This document shows, one piece after another, positions 11,701-21,900 of a DNA stretch of 64,000 bases. The notes under the pieces were generated by a model. The model did no database searches. It saw only the letters and a program-made list of their open reading frames with translations, and had not been told where the DNA came from. The translations under genes and the position numbers were made by a program. Source of the stretch: Lichenostomus cassidix (taxonomy: Eukaryota > Chordata > Aves > Passeriformes > Meliphagidae); the NCBI GenBank assembly GCA_008360975.2, contig VLJF02000873.1, positions 22,743-86,742 on the forward strand, read 5' to 3'. Position 1 is the stretch's first letter. The number at the start of each line of letters is the position of its first letter.

Positions 11701-12830
11701 AGCTTACTGGGATAGACTGGGATGTACTGGGAATGAAATGGGAGGGAACTGGGATGGGACTGGGAGGGAACTGGTTATATTGGGATGGACTGGGAGGGAC
11801 TGGGAATGTTACTGGTGTGACTGAACTGGGAGAACTTGGATGGACTGGGAGTGAACTGGGATGGACTGGGAATGAACTGGGAGGGAACTGGGAGGGACTG
11901 GTTTGTATTGGGAGGGACTGGGAGGGAGGGTGAACTGGGAGGGACTGGGATGGATTGGGATGAACTGGGAGAGTTACTGGTGTGACTGAACTGGGAGAAC
12001 TGGGACGGACTGGGAGGGACTGGGATGGACTGGGAGTGAACTGGGAGGGACTGGGATGGACTGGTTTATACTGGGTTGTACTGGTTTATATTGGGATGGA
12101 CTGGGAGGGAAACTCGTGGTGGTTTTAGTGTGAACAATTGGGATTTTGGGGAGAAAAGGAAACTGGTTTGTACTGGGAGGGAACTGGGAGGGAACTGGTT
12201 TATACTGGGAGGGACTGGGAGAGTTACTGGTGTGGGAGAACTGGGAGAGACTGGGATGGACTGGGGTGGGAGGGGCGTGGTCAGTATGGAGGAGGGTTAG
12301 GGGAACTGGGATGGACTGGGACAGACTGGGAGGGGGCGGGGCTATGGCTGACCCCGCCCTGCCCCTGCTGCAGGCGCTGGGAAACCCCGTGGGAGCTCAG
12401 GGGCTCATTATGGGGGTGGGGAACTGGGATGGACTGGGGCAAACTGGGAGCACTGGGATGGAGTGGGACAAACTGGGATGGACTGGGATGAACTGGGAGG
12501 GGGCGGGGCTATCCCTGACCCCGCACTGCCCCTGCTGCAGGCGCTGGGAAACCCCGTGGGGCTCTCAGGGTCTCCATGCAGAGCTCAGTATGGGAGAGGC
12601 TTGGGGGAACTGGGACGGACTGGGAGCACTGGGAGGGGGCGGGGCTATGGCTGACCCCGCCCCGCCCCTGCGGCAGGCGCTGGGAAGCCCCGCAGGCCAA
12701 GGCTCTCCGCGCCGCGCTCTCCAGCTTCCTGCAGCTCCTGGGTTTGGTGTTGGAGACCATCGAGAGCTTCGGGGGGGAGGGGCGAGCCGGCCCCTCCCCC
12801 ACCCCCCCACAGCCCCGCCCCCAACCGTGA
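8672..12830 (+). CDS. LAGE3: LAGE3, KEOPS complex subunit (Pcc1 family); exon 1 unresolved
   Basis: LAGE3 is the vertebrate Pcc1, the dimerising subunit of the KEOPS complex that makes N6-threonylcarbamoyladenosine on ANN-decoding tRNAs. Two exons are certain: 10695-10852 and 12677-12830. Together they encode LLLPLPSPRLAQVALAALEP (human LSVPFPTPLEAEIAHGSLAP), then ERLVV|RWEAPQAKALRAALSS and LGLVLETIESFGG (human RILVVRWKAED and following), ending at TGA 12828-12830. The phase-2 junction restores the conserved VVRW. The first exon is not proven: an ATG in a YY1 context at 8672 (MAAPTEMLQ) is the best promoter-proximal candidate, but no phase-compatible donor follows it. The gene is divergent from UBL4A and convergent with FAM50A. 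The C-terminus has a Pro-rich extension. Confidence 0.85.
8700..10680. repeat. LAGE3 intron 1 repeats, GGGAATTTCGGGAT type
   Basis: Drifting units such as GGGAATTTCGGGATAATTTT are interspersed with CCAAATTCCTCGCGGATTTT. Between about 8775 and 8985 two related copies of CGCTTCTCGATCTTCCCCTC-like text occur about 175 bp apart. The plus-strand open frames are repeat artefacts. Confidence 0.88.
10695..10852 (+). CDS. LAGE3: LAGE3 exon 2
   Basis: The acceptor is TTCTCCTTAG and the donor is GGT|GTGAGTGG. The frame is open from PLPRSLLLPLPSP through VALAALEPDLAAP to AERLVV and ends in phase 2. An in-frame TAG just upstream (10692-10694) forms the acceptor itself, so the exon cannot extend further 5'. 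It aligns with the first strand and helix of the Pcc1 fold. Confidence 0.88.
10853..12330. repeat. LAGE3 intron 2 minisatellite, 10-bp ACTGGGAGGG unit
   Basis: ACTGGGAGGG, ACTGGGATGG and ACTGGTTTAT units are repeated more than 100 times, starting directly at the exon 2 donor. The ACTGG strand is plus. Confidence 0.93.
12331..12676 (+). repeat. Two extra copies of the LAGE3 exon 3 acceptor and exon start
   Basis: CTGCAGGCGCTGGGAAACCC occurs with acceptors ending at 12373 and 12540, ahead of the true acceptor ending at 12676. Each copy carries the same upstream GGGCGGGGCTATNNCTGACC text. The copies lose homology within the exon: after GGGAAACCCCGTGGG the text differs from the real exon. Confidence 0.9.
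12677..12830 (+). CDS. LAGE3: LAGE3 exon 3 (terminal)
   Basis: The acceptor is CCCCTGCGGCAG. The exon encodes RWEAPQAKALRAALSSFLQ, the dimer helix, then LGLVLETIESFGG and a Pro-rich tail to TGA. Two partial copies of its acceptor and first bases lie upstream. An AATAAG at 12861-12866 is the only nearby poly(A)-like signal. Confidence 0.92.
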
Positions 12831-12860
12831 AGCCCTCCCCACCCCCAAGCCCCGCCCTCC

Positions 12861-12866
12861 AATAAG
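12861..12866 (+). terminator. LAGE3: Possible LAGE3 poly(A) signal variant
   Basis: AATAAG lies 31 bp after the LAGE3 stop. It is a weak variant of AATAAA, and no canonical plus-strand signal is seen nearby. Confidence 0.4.
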
Positions 12867-12896
12867 CCCCGCCCACCTCCATTTGGGCGGATTTGG

Positions 12897-12902
12897 TTTA
12901 TT
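12897..12902 (-). terminator. FAM50A: FAM50A poly(A) signal
   Basis: AATAAA on the minus strand lies about 80 nt after the FAM50A stop codon. Cleavage would fall near 12875-12885, within about 50 bp of the LAGE3 stop, so the two genes meet or overlap tail to tail. Confidence 0.8.
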
Positions 12903-12980
12903 AAGGGTTAAAAGGGTGGGTGGGGGAGGGGAGGGCGCAGCCCCTCCCCCACCCTGGGGGGGGTTTTGGGATCTTCAGCC

Positions 12981-12989
12981 TCAGCGGAT
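12981..12989 (-). CDS. FAM50A: FAM50A exon 13 coding part (Ile-Arg-stop)
   Basis: The acceptor CCCTGCAG is followed by ATC CGC TGA. This restores the invariant ...DKYTIR C-terminus of FAM50A and is followed by an AATAAA 80 nt on. Without splicing, the frame after exon 12 would read VRDPKQPK into repeats, so this nine-base coding piece is strongly supported. Confidence 0.9.
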   Translation of the reverse strand: MR

Positions 12990-15900
12990 CTGCAGGGGGA
13001 GGGGAGAGGGTGAGGGAGGCTCCGCCCACTTCCTGTCAATCATCCACAGGCTCCACCCACCGCTGTCAATCACCTACAGGCTCCTCCCCCTCACCCTGTC
13101 AATCACTCACAAGCTCCTCCCACACCATGTGAATCACTCACAACCCCTGTCAATCACCCCCAGGCTCCTCCCACACCCTGTCAATCATCCCCAGGCTCCT
13201 CCCACACCCTGTCAATCATCCCCAGGCTCCTCCCACATGCTGTCAATCACAGCCACCCTGTCAATCATCCCCAGGCTCCTCCCCCATCCTGTCAATCATC
13301 CCCAGGCTCCTCCCCTCCTGTCAATCACTTACAGGCTCAACCTCCACCCAGCAATCTTCTGTAGGCTCCTCCCACACCCTGTCAATCATCCTCAAGCTCC
13401 TCCCACATGCTAATCACATCCCCTGTCAATCATCCCCAGGCTCCTCCCACATCATGGTAATCACAGCCCCCTGTCAATCATCGGCAGGCTCCACCCCCTC
13501 CTGTCAATCACTGACATGCTCCACCCACCCCTGTCAATCATCCTCAGGCTCCTCCCCTCCTGTCAATCATCCCCAGGCTCCACCCCCTCCTGTCAATCAT
13601 CACTAGGCTCCTCCCCCACCCCCCCAGGGCGATTTTGGGATGATTTTGGGATATTTTGGGGTTATTTTGGGCTCTTTTGGGATGATTTCGGAGAACACTT
13701 TATGGTGATTTTTGGGATGATTTTGTGGATATTTTGTCAATAGTTTGGGGTGATTTTGGATGCTCCTTTGGGGAGATTTTTGGGATGATTTTAGGGATAT
13801 TTTGGGCTGATTTTGGGATATTTTGGGGCTCTCCCCATGTACTTGTCCCGGTGTTTCTCAGGGTTGAAGGGATGACTTTGGTGATATTTTGGATGATATT
13901 TTGGGAATATTTTTGGGCTGATTTTGGGCCATTTTGGGTCTCCCTCTCACCGTGTACTTGTCCCAGCGTTTCTCGGGGTCGAAGGGATGATTTTGGTGAT
14001 ATTTTGGGGATATTTTTGGGCTCTTTTTGGGCTGACTTTGGGCTGTTTTGGGTCTCTCACCGTGTACTTGTCCCAGCGTTTCTCGGGGTCGAAAGGCTCC
14101 CAGCGGCTGGCAGGGAAGATGTGTTTGTTCTTCTCATACCAACTGCGCAGAACAACCTTCCCGGCGTGAGACTGTGACGTCATCGTGACGTCATCGACGG
14201 GGGCGTGATGTCATCAACGGGGGTGTGATGTCATCAATGGGGCGTGACGTCATCAACGGGAGTGACGTCATGGGCAGGATGTTTGCATGGACAGGGTGAC
14301 GTCATCATCAGGGTGATGTCATCGATGGGATGACGTCATTGACAGGGCGATGACATCGGTGGGAGTGACGTCATCGGCGGGGTGGCATTGATTGAGTGAC
14401 GTCATCAACAAGGGTGACGTCATCGGCGGGGCGGTGACATCGACGGGTGTGACGTCATCAATGGCAGTGATGTCATCGACAGGGTGAGGTCATTGACGGG
14501 ATGATGTCATCGGTCAGGTGGTATCACAGACGGGGTGATGTCATCAATGGGGGTGACGTCATCAGCAGGGTGATGTCATCAATGGGGGTGATGTCATAAG
14601 AAAAGTGACGTCAGCGACAGGGCAGTGACGTCATCACCCGAGGTGGGGTGACGTCATCACTCAGAAATGACGTAATCCACGAGAGTGACGTCATTGGAGA
14701 GTGACGTCATCACCCAGCAGTGACGTCACCAGTTGGGGTCACTGGGTTAGACTGGTCTGTACTGGTTGGTCTGTTCTGCTCCATACTGGTTTATACTGGC
14801 CTGCACTGGTCTGCACTGGGTTACACTGCCTGTACTGATCTCTACTGGTCTATACTGGTTTATACTGGTTTATATTGGTTTATACTGGCCTGTACTGGCC
14901 TGCACTGGTGTGCACTGGGTTACACTGCCTGTACTGGTCTCTACTGGTCCATACTGGTGCAGACTGGTCTGTACTGATCTGCACTGATCCACACCAGTCC
15001 ATACTGGTCTGTCCTGTCCCAAACTGGTCTCTACTGGTCACACTCAGCCCTCTACTGGTCTATACTGGTCCCTACTGGTCTATACTGGTCTATACCGGTC
15101 CATACTGGTCTGTACTGGGTTACACTGGTCCCTACTGGTCTATACTGTCCCACACTGGTCCATACTGGTCTGTACCTGTCTGTACCAATCCGTACCGGTC
15201 CATACTGGTCTATATTGGTTTATACTGGTCCATACTGGTCTATACTGGTCCATACTGGTCCCTACTGGTCTATACTGGTCCATACTGGTCCATACTGGTC
15301 CACACTGGTCTATACTGGTCCATACTGGTCCCCACTGGTTCTCACCTCGTCCTTCTCCACGGTGGCGTCGCTCAGCAGCCGAACGTCGTCGTGAACGTCG
15401 AAATTGAACAGCGGGCCTGGGGAGGGGAGTGACGCCATCGATGACGTCACTGATGACGTCACACACACCACACCCCCTATGGTGTCACATCATTCAGAGC
15501 CCTGATGACGTCACAGCCCTACTCGTGATGACGTCACAGCCACCTGATGTCACTCAGAGCCCCGATGACATCACAGCTCCTCCCCCAAATATGACGTCAC
15601 AGCCCCTGTGACATCACACAGAGCCGCGATGATGTCACAACCCCCAATGACATCACCTGGATCCCTGATGACGTCACAGCCTCCTCCCCACCCCACGACG
15701 TCACTCACAGCCCCGATGACATCACAGCCCCGCCCCCAACAATGACATCACCCAGAGCAATGATGACATCACAGTCCGCCCCGATGATGACATCACTCAT
15801 TCCCCGATGACGTCACAGCCCCGCCCACGATGACGTCACTCATTTCCCCGATGACGTCACAGCCCCGCCCCCACGATGACGTCACTCACCACTCTTCCCG

Positions 15901-18900
15901 CGCGCCTTGGTGACGATGAAGTCATAGAAGCTGTGGTGCTGTGGGGGAGGGGCAGGGGGTCAGTGGGGGAGGGGCTCTGGGGTGGGGGAGGGGCTCTAGA
16001 GAGTGGGGGAGGGGCAGAAGGGGCTGGGGGATCCCAATGGGTGGGGGAGGGGCTGAAGGAGGGTCTTGGGGTGGGGGAGGGGCCGCGCAGTGGAGGAGGG
16101 GCTTAAAAGGGTGGGGGATGGGTGGGGGGGTGTGGCCATGGGGTGGGGGAGGGGCTATGAGGTGGGGGAGGGGCCCATAGGGTGGGGGATGGGCTCAGGC
16201 TGCTCTCACATGAGGGATGATCAAATCCTCCTTGATGTACATGAGCTGCTCAACCCCTGCCGAGCTGGGGAGGGAAATGGGGTCAGGAAACCCCAAAAAT
16301 ATCCCAAAAACCCCCAAAATATCCCAAAAAACCCCAAAAATATCCCAAAAAATCCCAAAAATATCCCAAAAACCCCCTGGGAACCCCAAAAATATCCCAA
16401 AAACCTCCCTTGAGAACCCCAAAAAAAGCCTGGGAGCCCCAAAAACATCCCATGAATCCCAAAATATCCACTGGGACCCCAAAAATCTATGGGAAGCCCA
16501 AAAAAACCCCCAAAAAAGCCTGGGAACCCCAAAAATACCCCATGGATCCCAAAATATCCACTGGGATCCCAAAATATCCTTGGGACCCCAAAAACCAGAA
16601 CCAGGACCCCAAAATAAGCCTTGGGAACCCCAAAAAACCCCCCAAAAAAACCCAAAAGCCCCCCTGGGAACCCCAAAAATTACTCTTGGAACCCCAAAAT
16701 ATCCACTGGGATCCCAAAAAATCCCCCAAAACCCCCTTGAGAACCCCAAAAACACCCCAAAACCCCTGCTTGGGAACCCCAAAAATACCCTTGGGAACCC
16801 CAAAATATCTACTGTGATCCCAAAATAACCCTTGGGACCCCAAAAAAACCCCAAAAGCCCCCAAAAAACCCCAAAAGCCCCCCTGGGAACCCCAAAAATT
16901 ACCCATGGAACCCCAAAATATCCACTGGGATCCCAAAAATCAGAACCAGGACCTCCAAAATAACCCTTGGGACCCCAAAAAACCCCAAAACCCCCCTTGG
17001 CAACCCCAAAAATAACCCTGGGAACCCCAAAAATACCCTTAGGACCCCAAAAAAACCCCAGAAACCTCCCTTGGGAACCCCAGAAATACCCTTGGGATCC
17101 CAAAAATCCACTGGGAACCCCAAAAAAACCCCAAAACCCCTCTTAGGACCCCCAAAATAACCCTTGGGACCCCAAAATCTACCCCAAAAAATGGCACCTG
17201 GAGCCCCAAAAAACAGCTGGGGGACCCCAAAATACTCCCTGGGACCCCAAAAATGGACTTGGGATCCCCAAAAATACCACGGGGACCCCAAAAAGCAGCC
17301 CTGGGACCCCAAAAATAACCCCAGGGGACCCCAAAATTCTCCCATGGATCCCAAAAATACCCCCTGGGACCCCAAAATCTACTCCAAAAATACCCCAAAA
17401 ATGGCACTGAGACCCCCAAAACCAGCATTGGGACCCCAAAATACCCCTGGGATCCCCAAAAATGGTCTTAAGACCCCAAAAAACAGCCCTGGGACCCCAA
17501 AAAATACCCCCTGGGGTCCCAAAAATATCCACTGGGATCCCAAAATATACTCAGGATCCCCAAAAATGGCACTGGGAAGCCAAAAAAACAACGGCAGGAC
17601 CCCTAAATCCCCTTGGAATCCCCAAAAACGACCCCAGGAGACCCAAAAATGGAATTGGGACCCCAAAAAATGGATTTGGGAACCCCAAAAACCCCTCCAG
17701 GACTCCCCAAATATCCCATGGGGTCCCAAAAATACCCCTGGAGTCCCAAACGCAACCTCAGGACCCCCAAAACCAGAACCAGGACCCCAAAAAATCCCCT
17801 CAAATCACCCCAAAATCCCCCAAAAATCCCCCCAAATCCCCCAAAAATCCCCAAAAAATCCCCCAAAATCCTCCCAAATCCCCCCAAAATCCCCCCAAAT
17901 TACCCCAAAAATCCCCCAAATCCCCAAAAATCCCCAAAATCCCCCAAAAATCCCCAAATTACCCCAAAAATCCCCCAAATCCCCCAAAATCACCCCAAAA
18001 TCCCCCAAAATCCCCAAAATCCTCCCAAAATTCCCCAAATTCCCCAAAAATCCCCCCAAATCCCCCAAAAATCCCCCAAAACCCCCAAATCACCCCAAAT
18101 CCCCAAAAATCCCCCAAAATCCCTGAAAATCCCCCAAATCCCTGAAAATCACCCCAAAATCACACCAAAAATCCCCCAAAATGCCCCCAAATTACCCCCA
18201 AATCCCCCAAAAATCACCCAAGCCCCTCCCTCACCGGAGTTCACTGAAATCCTTGCGCAGAATTTCCAGAGCTTTCTGCAGGAATTGCTGCATGGTGTTG
18301 CCTTTCTTCATCTGGGGAGGGAAAATTGGGGTGAGGGAACCAAAAAATGGGTCAGGAACCCAAAAAAACCCCAAAAATAGGATTGGGAACCCCAAAAATG
18401 GGTCAGGGAGCCCAAAAATGGAACTGGGAACCCAAAAAATGGAGCTGGGAACCCAAAAATGGAATTCAGAACCCCAAAAATGGGACTGGGAACCCAAAAA
18501 GTGGTGCTGGGAGCCCAAAAATGGAATTTGGAACCCTGAGAATGGAACTGGGAACCCAAAAAAACCCAAAAATGGAACTGGGAACCCAAAAAAAACCCCA
18601 AAATGTTATCAGGAATCCCAAAAATGGATCAGGGGACCCCGAAAATGGAACTGGGAACCCCAAAAATGGAACTGGAACCCGAAAAAATGCATCAGGGAAC
18701 CCCAAGAATGGGACTGGGAAGCAAAAAATGGAATTCAGAACCCCAAAAATAGAATTGGGAACACCAAAAATATTGCTGGGACCCCAAAAAATGGAACCAG
18801 AACCCCCAAAAAAGCACTTGGACCCCCAAAACTGGCACTGGGATCCCCAAAAATGGCACCAGGACCCCAAAAGCAGCACCAGGAACCCAAAAAACCCCAA

Positions 18901-21900
18901 AGCTTTGCACCAAGACCCCCAAAAATGGCACAGGGACCCCAAAAATGGAATCAGAAACCCAAAAAACCCCCAAAAATGGAACCAGGAGCCCCAGAAAATG
19001 GAGCCAGGAGCCCCAAAAACCCCAAAATCGGCACTTGGACCTCCAAAAATCCCCCTGGGATTCCCAAAAACGGTGTCAGGATCCCCAAAACTCCTCTCTG
19101 GACCCCAAAAAATGGAACCAGGACCCCCAAAAGTCCCAAAAAAAGGCTCCAGGACCCCCAAAAACGACCCTGGGATCCCCAAAAATGGAACCAGGATCCC
19201 CAAAAACCCCAAAATCAGCCCTGGGATCCCCAAAAATTGAACTGGGAACTCCAAATCCTCCCCAAATTCCCCTGAAATCCCCCAAAATTCCCCCCAATTC
19301 CCCTCAGATTCCCTCCAAATTCCCAAAAATTCCCAAAAATTCCCCAAAATTCCCCAAAAACTCTGACCTTGACAGTTCTCCTGTGCCCAGAGCCATCCCA
19401 GTAGCTGAAGGTGATTTCAATCTCCTCATCTGGGGAAATTTGGGGAGTCAGGAACCCAAAATCACCCCAAAATTAACCCAAAAATGGAATTGGGACACCA
19501 AAAAATGATCCCAGGAGCCCCAAATTCCCCAGGGAACCCAAAACCTGAGCCAAAATACCCCAAAATTAGCCCAAAAATTGAGTCAGGAACCCAAAATTAA
19601 CCCAAAACAGCCCAAAAACTGAGCTGGGACTCCAAAAATAACCCAGAAACCCCAAAATGACCCGAAACATCCCAAAAATGATCCCAGGAGCCCCAAAATT
19701 CCCCAGGGACCCCAAAAACTGAGCCAAAATACCCCCAAATTAGCCCAAAAGCTGAGTTAGGAACCCAAAATTAACCCAAAATATCCCAAAAATTGAATTG
19801 TGACACCAAAATTAACCCAAAATATCCCAAAAACTGAGCTGGGACACCAAAAACGATCTTAGGAGTCCCAAAATGACCCCAAAACAACCCAAAAACTGAG
19901 CCAGGAACCCAAAATTAACCCAAAATATCCCAAAAACTGAGCTGGGACACCAAAAATAACCCAGAAACCCTAAAATGACCCGAAATGTCCCAGAAATGAT
20001 CCCAGGAGCCCCAAAATGACCCCAAAACAGCCCAAAAGCTGAGTCAGGAACTCCAAAATCACCCCAAAATTAACCCAAAAATTGAATTGGGACACCAAAA
20101 AATGATCCCAGGAGCCCCAAAACTCCCCAGGGACCCCAAAAACTGAGCAAAACAACCCAAAATGACCCCAAAACAGCCCAAAAATTGAGCCAGGAATGCC
20201 CAAAATAATCCCAGGGATCCCCAAAAGTGACCCAGGAACCCCAAAATTACCCAGAATGTCCCAAAAATTCATCCAGGAACCCCAAAAACTGAGCCAAACC
20301 ACCCAAAAGTGACCCCAAAACATCCCAAAAATGGAGCCAGACACCCAAAAATGATCCCAGGAGACCAAAATTTACCCAAAACAGCCCAAAAATTCATCCA
20401 GGGACCCCAAAAATGACCCAAGGACCCCCAAAAATCTCATCAAGATCCCCAAAATGACCCCAAAACATCCCAAAAATCACCCAGGAATCCCCAGAATGAC
20501 CCCAGGAGCTCCAAAATTACCCCAAAACAGCCCAAAAACTGAGCCAAGACCCCAAAAAAATGATCCCAGGAGCCCCAAAAATGACCCCAAATCCCTAAAA
20601 ATCAACCCAGGGACCCCAAAAGTGAAGCAAAAGCCCCAAAAATCTCCCCAAGAGTCCCAAAAGTGACCCAAAAACATCCCAAAAATGGACTCAGAAACCC
20701 CAAAATGACCCCAAAAAATCCCCAAAATGGAGCCAGGGAGCCCAAAAGTGACCCAAAAAAACCTCCAAAATCACCCAGAAGCCCCAAAATCCCCTCCAGA
20801 TGCCCCAAAACCTCCCAAAATTCCCCCAAAATCTCCCCAAAATTCCCAAATTCTCCTCACTTTTGATCTTCTCCTGTTTGGCTTCCCATTCCTGCCTGAG
20901 CTCCTCGCGGAGTCGATTCTCCTCCTCCTGAGGGCCAAAAAACACCCAAAAACACCCCAAAAATCACCCCAAAAATACCCACAAACCAACCCAAAAATAG
21001 CCAAAAAATAGCCCAAAAAATAGCCCAAAAACCAACCCAAAAATACCCAAAAACCAACCCAAAAATACCCAAAAACCAACCCAAAAATACCCAGAAACCA
21101 ATCCAAAAATGGCCCAAAAATAGCCCAAAAATATCCCAAAAATAGCCCAAAAATAGCCGAAAAATACCCAAAAACCAACCCAAAAATGGCCAAAAAAAAT
21201 CCTGGAAAACACCCCAAAAATGGCCCAAAATAACCCCAAAAATATCCCAAAATAACCCAAAACCCACCCAAAAATAGACCAAAATAACCCAAAATATCTT
21301 AAACCCAAATTACCCCCAAAACCACCCAAAAATAGCTCCAAAGTTACCCCAAAACCACCGGAAAATAACCCCAAAATAGCCCAAAACCAACCCAAAAAAT
21401 ACCCCCAAACACCCCAAAAATACCCAAAACACCCCAAACCCCAAAAGACCCCAAAAGCACCAAAATTCAACCCAAAACCACCCCAAAAGTATCCAAAACA
21501 CCCCAAAAAATACCCCAAAACAACCTCAAAACACCCTAAAAATCCCCCTAAATAGCCCCAAAAACCCCAAAAATACCACAAAACAACCCCAAAAATTACC
21601 CAAATCCACCTCAAAACCACCCCAAAAATATCCAAAACACCCCAAAAAATACCCCAAAACACCTCAAAATACCCTAAAAATACAAAAAAACACCTGAAAA
21701 ACTACTCAAAACCACCTCAAAAAAACCCCCAAAACACCCAAATCCCTCAAAATGCCCCAAAATTCCCCAAAACACCCCCAAAAACACCCAAAAAACCCCA
21801 AAAATCCCACAAAACAACCCCAAAAACACCCTAAAAATACACAAAAACACCCCAAAACCACCCCAAATCACCCCAAAACCACCCAAAAAATACCCAAAAA

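Noticed and set aside
14720..15340. tRNA or other small RNA genes in the ACTGGTCTATACTGG array
   Set aside because: The apparent stem potential comes from the 10-bp repeat. No tRNA A-box and B-box pair or cloverleaf was found.
14172..15889. CRISPR-like array of short repeats and spacers
   Set aside because: The TGACGTCA units are tandem with short drifting spacers in a eukaryotic intron. There are no constant-length unique spacers and no cas genes.
17164..19275. Several 200-360 codon frames over FAM50A introns 7 and 8
   Set aside because: They consist of [13 protein letters not shown] repeats and cross true FAM50A exon 8 in the wrong strand and frame.
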